From: Chrysaora quinquecirrha
Taxonomy: Eukaryota; Cnidaria; Scyphozoa; Semaeostomeae; Pelagiidae
NCBI GenBank assembly: GCA_014526335.1
Contig: JACTAT010000061.1
Location: 3,095,553-3,159,552, forward strand
Direction: 5' to 3'
DNA length: 64,000 bases
Position 1 is the stretch's first letter. Each line of letters opens with the position of its first letter. This document shows positions 48,411 through 64,000 of this stretch, in pieces. A model generated the notes under the pieces. It saw only the letters and a program-made list of their open reading frames with translations, was not told where the DNA came from and made no database searches. A program made the position numbers and the translations under genes.

Positions 48411-50709
48411 AGCCTGCGTGCAGCCTCAAACTCTTCTCCGAGAAAGAGTAGAGTCTGCGCAACAATGAAAGAAAGCTTGTACCGCTGAGTCAGCAAAAAT
48501 GCAGCCTCTTTCTGATGAAAACAACCGTTGGAGCCTACGCGAAGCGTTTTTATCACCGCCTACTATCACTTAGGGCTTTGAGCAAGTTCGTTTGAAATTT
48601 GAAGCTGTTTTGTGTAATTCCGTAACTTTGCGAAGAAGTTCTTTGCGATGAATTTCAAAACAAAATGATGTTTTGTATTTACACTTGGCTGTATTGGACA
48701 TTTATAAGACGTCTGACCAAGAAAATGTTTCTGAAAAGCAGAAAGTGAAAAGTTCTTTCCCGTCTGTTGCTGCTGGGGCCTAAACTCTTGCGTAGGCCCG
48801 ATAACTCGTAGATGCTGACCATTCATATAAATGTGACTGCTTCTGTGAACAGTGCTGCTTCTACTGTCAATTCTTCAACAAAAACTTTCAATCTAAACTA
48901 AAGAGCAATTAAATTAGTTGAACTTTTTTCTTGAGGATACTTTAAACACAGGCTAAAAGACCTGACAAAATATCATCTTGACAGCATCTTCTGGTATTTG
49001 GTGTTTATAACTTTTTTATCACTTGACTTGGAGGAGTATCTTCATATATTTATATTTTGTTAGCTATCTTGGATATTTTATTTCCTTTGATCTCTCTAAG
49101 GAAAAAGTGCTACAGACAAATAGGTTGATTGATATATCCCAGTTGCATAGGTAGATGCAAAGCTTTTTACTGTACTGTGTTTATTTATAAGTTTGTTGTT
49201 TATAAATAGCTTTTCTTTTGCATAACTCTCAAATTATCCTCAGTAAGAATTCTTGCTTGATCAAGGAAAGGCTTGAAATGTAGAGTTTGGACTTTTCTTG
49301 GTACTGGACTTACAGTATTCATAAGTTTCAAAATATGCATCCATCTCAGTCACAGTTATTCTTCAATTCACTGTGTGATTTTTATCCTTGGTTTATAGTT
49401 TTTTTGGTAAAATTGCCATGAATTTTGGCAGTGTATTACAATGATTTTTTTTGGTGTTTTGGTAGTTACTAACTTTTGATAATTGATCAAACTTGAAAAC
49501 AATTTGTCAATATTGTGGGCTTTGGGTATTGTAGGCAATATTGTAGGCTATGGGTCTTCTCATAGATTTGGTATGACAGACATTTTTCTGCTTTTTAGTT
49601 TATACCAGCACTGTGTCCATCTTAATCGACCAGCAAGCTGTTACATTTGCCACCAGTTTCAGTTTTAATTTTAATGACAAAATACTGAATGTACATTTAA
49701 TTGAACTTTGAAACTAAACCAAGGCACAGATAAAGAAGGTGCAAAGCTAAGGATAGCTTGCAAAGTGTCCACCAAACCTTTAAAGGTTAAGTTGGTGTTG
49801 TTATCTCTAAAACGACACTGAAAAATAATCTGCCAATAACTATAGATGTCATCATTATCCACACTTCATGTTTTCAGGTTGTAAACATTGACCAAAAGAC
49901 AGCTTTGGGGAAGGATGGCAAAAATATTTGGGCTTTTGCTGTCCTAAAATGATTTCAAAAGCGTTTAAATGGTTGAGCAAATGATTCTAGTTTCTGAAGA
50001 AAGACTTAAATTGAAAGAAAAAAAAACACCATAGGTAAACTTTCACAAAGTTGTGCCTAGAAAATCCTTCAAACATCACAGCTGTTACTTTATAACACTG
50101 AAAATTTACTCCAGGAGATATTATTATTTGTACTGATTCAGTTAAATGCATGTAATCTACCAGACAAGACAAGTCAAGTTAAATCTTACTATCTGTATTT
50201 TTTTGTTCTTTGTTGTGCACAGGCACACACTGGGTGCACCCTCTTCAGATAAACCTAAGTAGGCTACTATCTAGTCTACATGCCTAGAAATAGACAACTT
50301 GCTTTGGAAAATCCATGTCGGGCTTGTTTCTATTCTTGGCATGGCTTCAGTTGATCACAATAGTGCTTTTCGTAAGGTAGATCACCGATAAACCATCCCT
50401 TACTCCAACAAATATTTTCGTGCAGCAACCAAGCACACATTCGCCATTTTGTTTGGCAAAAGCGATCGCGCGACGCAAACCAGCCGTGTCAACGCGGCGC
50501 GACTATATTAAAACAATGAAATAAGCAATCGACCAATCATGTTTCTCTGGCAGTTTTCTGCCAGAGAGCGTTGATTGGTTGTTAAACAATAGGCAAACAA
50601 AAGATTTACCGCCACACTTTATTTGAAAAAGAGGCCAGTACAAGCTTTCGTTCATTGTTGCGCAGACTCTACTCTTTCTCGGAGAAGAGTTTGAGGCTGC
50701 ACGCAGGCT
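48411..50709. mobile_element. 2.3 kb DNA transposon with 72-bp TIRs and 9-bp target duplication
   Basis: 48411-48482 and 50638-50709 are inverted copies matching at 71 of 72 positions; ends read AGCCTGCGTGCAGCCTCAAA inward. The flanks ATCCAACTC at 48401-48409 and 50710-50718 are identical, a 9-bp target duplication. Long TIRs with a 9-bp duplication are typical of Mutator-like elements (Merlin is an alternative). No transposase was recognised inside; the longest frames (for example minus 48566-48826) have no known motif, so it is probably non-autonomous. Near-identical ends imply a recent insertion. Confidence 0.8.
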
Positions 50710-50877
50710 ATCCAACTCAATCCATGTAAGTTTCATAATTCAATTCAATTTATCAGCCGATTTTTGCCATAGAGTTTGGAACATAGAAATATAAAAACAC
50801 GTGCTTTTATATTCCAACTGTATGACTTTTGCAAAGAGAAAAGTTCCTCATATTTTCTGAGGCGTTGAAATGTTTAA

Positions 50878-51568
50878 ACTGTGACTAAACTAGGAGACAC
50901 GTCGCGCGAGACATTGTATTCGACTTGTCTCTCAGGGTGGCTAAACATGCGAGTGACAAGGGAAGGGCCGGTCTGCAGAGTGCGGCACTTTTCGCCGAGA
51001 TCTCGGGTGCACAGCACAGAGAAGTGCTGGCGAAGTGCAAGTGCAAATAAAAGTTAGAATTTATTTCAGGTGCACCTGTCAAGTGCATAGGAAGCATATG
51101 AATGCATTGTTTATGGACCCTAGAGACAGAGCAGCTGCAAAATAAGGCATCAGCAAAGTTGTGGACCGATTAAAAGACGAGAAGCCAAGATGTTCTCACG
51201 TTACTGACACTGAACTTCGTTGACTTTTCACTCACTGGCTTGCATTTTCCGTTCTGTTGTTTTTCCCGTTCTATTGTTTTTCTAAATAATTTACTGCCCA
51301 TGCGTGAACAAAAATTTGTAAATATTTCAAGTGCGCTTTCAGGTGCAGCCTAAACTAGAGATAAAATATTCTCGGTGCGCAGCTGCCACACTCTGCAGAC
51401 TGGGGGAAGGGAGCAACAGGTCCCCCAAGTCTCATAATCAAGAACTTTTTCTGTTATCTCCCAGAAACATTTGCGCGTCTCTCGCTACAAATTTTGTCAC
51501 GCGCTACAAAGTTTCCGGCGTGGCTAAAATGGAGACATCGATTGTAGCGCGTAGTTTAGCTAAGCCTT
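50878..51568 (-). mobile_element. MITE-like family D, split by a nested insertion
   Basis: The outer ends are inverted: right end TAGTTTAGCTAAGCCTTAA (about 51550-51568) and left end GTGACTAAACTAGGAGACAC (from about 50882). TTAA occurs next to both ends. The middle, 50968-51403 plus one target copy, is a separate element; without it family D is about 250 bp, similar to the copy at 12105. Confidence 0.65.
50968..51403. mobile_element. hAT-like non-autonomous element (8-bp duplication)
   Basis: Ends CCGGTCTGCAGAGTGCGGCA and, inverted, CCAGTCTGCAGAGTGTGGCA. Flanks GGGAAGGG at 50960-50967 and 51404-51411 are identical. The 8-bp duplication and short TIRs fit the hAT superfamily. 436 bp, no coding capacity. 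Confidence 0.75.
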
Positions 51569-51926
51569 AAAGAAAAACATGAAAAACAACGACTGTAGGT
51601 TACTGTGATCGAAAGCAAACGCAAATTTGTCAAAAACACATGATCATTCAGCAAGAAACTGAGAAATGACGAGCAAGCCTAATCAATTAAAACAAACTGA
51701 GATCAAATCATTTATAGCAACAACATTTATACGCACAGAGAACAAAAAATAAAAACACAGCAACTTTCATATTTACAAAATTATCATCCAGTTCAATCTG
51801 AAGTGGCGTTCATTTTACATTCGTCATTTCTTCTCTTCTAATGATCTTCTAAGCTTACTTTAGGCCACTCTGGATCTTTAACTGTCTTGAATTTTCGTTC
51901 ACGTCTTCTTGAAAGTCCGATAAAAA

Positions 51927-63378
<11,452 letters not shown>

Positions 63379-64000
63379 CTGGAGGGAAATTGAAACATAT
63401 AGCTGGACTGAGAACAGTTCTTTTATGTTTAATAAGAGCTAAAACAATGAGAGATAACAAATCTACTGTTATCAAAACAAAAGCATTCCAAGTGCAATTT
63501 GCAATTATTCAAATTAGATGCAGGAACCTCAAGAAGGCTTCTATAGAAAATTGAGCCAAACTGACAATTTTGCAAGCATACATTCTGGGCTCCCCCTCCC
63601 GTTGCATTCTGAGCTAGGCAAAAGGTCACTTGTCACTTTGTTGCATTCTTTTTCAGGCATAGAATCACATGGATTAGAGCACTACGGCAACAATAATCTC
63701 ATGTGTGCAGAAGCACTTTTCCATTGTTCTTTTCTATTGTTCTATTGTCTTGCTCGTGCATGCATACGCCACACCTCCTCAGACTAAATATTGTTGGCCT
63801 ATTATTTTATTTAAAATTCGGGTGTGCAAGTGCCCAACTCTGCAGCAGATCGACAAAGACTTTCGTCCCCGTTAACGGAATTTGTCCGTTAAGGGGGCAG
63901 GGGGTCTCAAATGAATCCGTTAAAACTGTCACATTGGGGACAAAAATCTTGATAAAGAAAAGCTGCAAAAGGTCCTAATGAAAGCATCTAATATCGTAGA
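63379..64000. other. RHOT first intron or upstream flank, window edge
   Basis: The missing RHOT start exon would encode the short strand before the first P-loop. No suitable minus-strand ATG exon with a matching donor is seen here, so it likely lies beyond 64000. Confidence 0.45.

Overview
This is a window of an intron-rich animal (metazoan) genome, AT-biased by eye. It is not bacterial: every long gene except one receptor is split by GT-AG introns, and the exons can only be joined by matching splice sites, reading phase and protein family. The products (mitochondrial Rho GTPase, Mediator, INO80 actin-related protein, patched-related membrane protein, testis-type kinase, rhodopsin-class receptor) are animal genes. 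Together with the moderate introns and the many short transposons they suggest a marine invertebrate, perhaps a cnidarian or another early-branching animal. That placement is an inference; nothing here fixes the species.

Layout from left to right: the C-terminal exons of eEF2 kinase (+); a degenerate intronless coding remnant (-); a TSSK4-like protein kinase (-); a patched-domain (PTCHD/RND-type) membrane protein of about 23 exons (+); ACTR8/ARP8 (-), ending tail to tail with the patched gene and carrying a broken LINE in one intron; MED7 (-); a single-exon rhodopsin-class GPCR (+); an ATF7IP-like gene with its terminal fibronectin III domain (-); TEFM, the mitochondrial transcription elongation factor (+); ribosomal protein RPS15A/uS8 (-); and RHOT/Miro (-), which fills the last 12 kb and loses its first exon at the window edge.

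There is no operon logic. The genes are housekeeping neighbours: ACTR8, MED7 and ATF7IP act in the nucleus on chromatin or transcription, TEFM and RHOT act in or on mitochondria, and RPS15A and eEF2K serve translation. Gene pairs are divergent (kinase/patched, MED7/GPCR, ATF7IP/TEFM), convergent (patched/ACTR8, TEFM/RPS15A) or tandem (MED7/ACTR8, RHOT/RPS15A).

The most unusual material is mobile DNA: a 2.3 kb element with 72-bp inverted ends and a 9-bp target duplication upstream of RPS15A; a small hAT-like element with an 8-bp duplication nested inside a second inverted-repeat element; a piggyBac-like element flanked by TTAA; two foldback elements; and three SINE-like families with several copies each. 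Long simple repeats (GAT, polypurine, ATCATTAATC, a 20-bp minisatellite with higher-order structure) sit inside introns. I found no CRISPR array, no confident tRNA or rRNA gene, and no clearly new multi-gene system.
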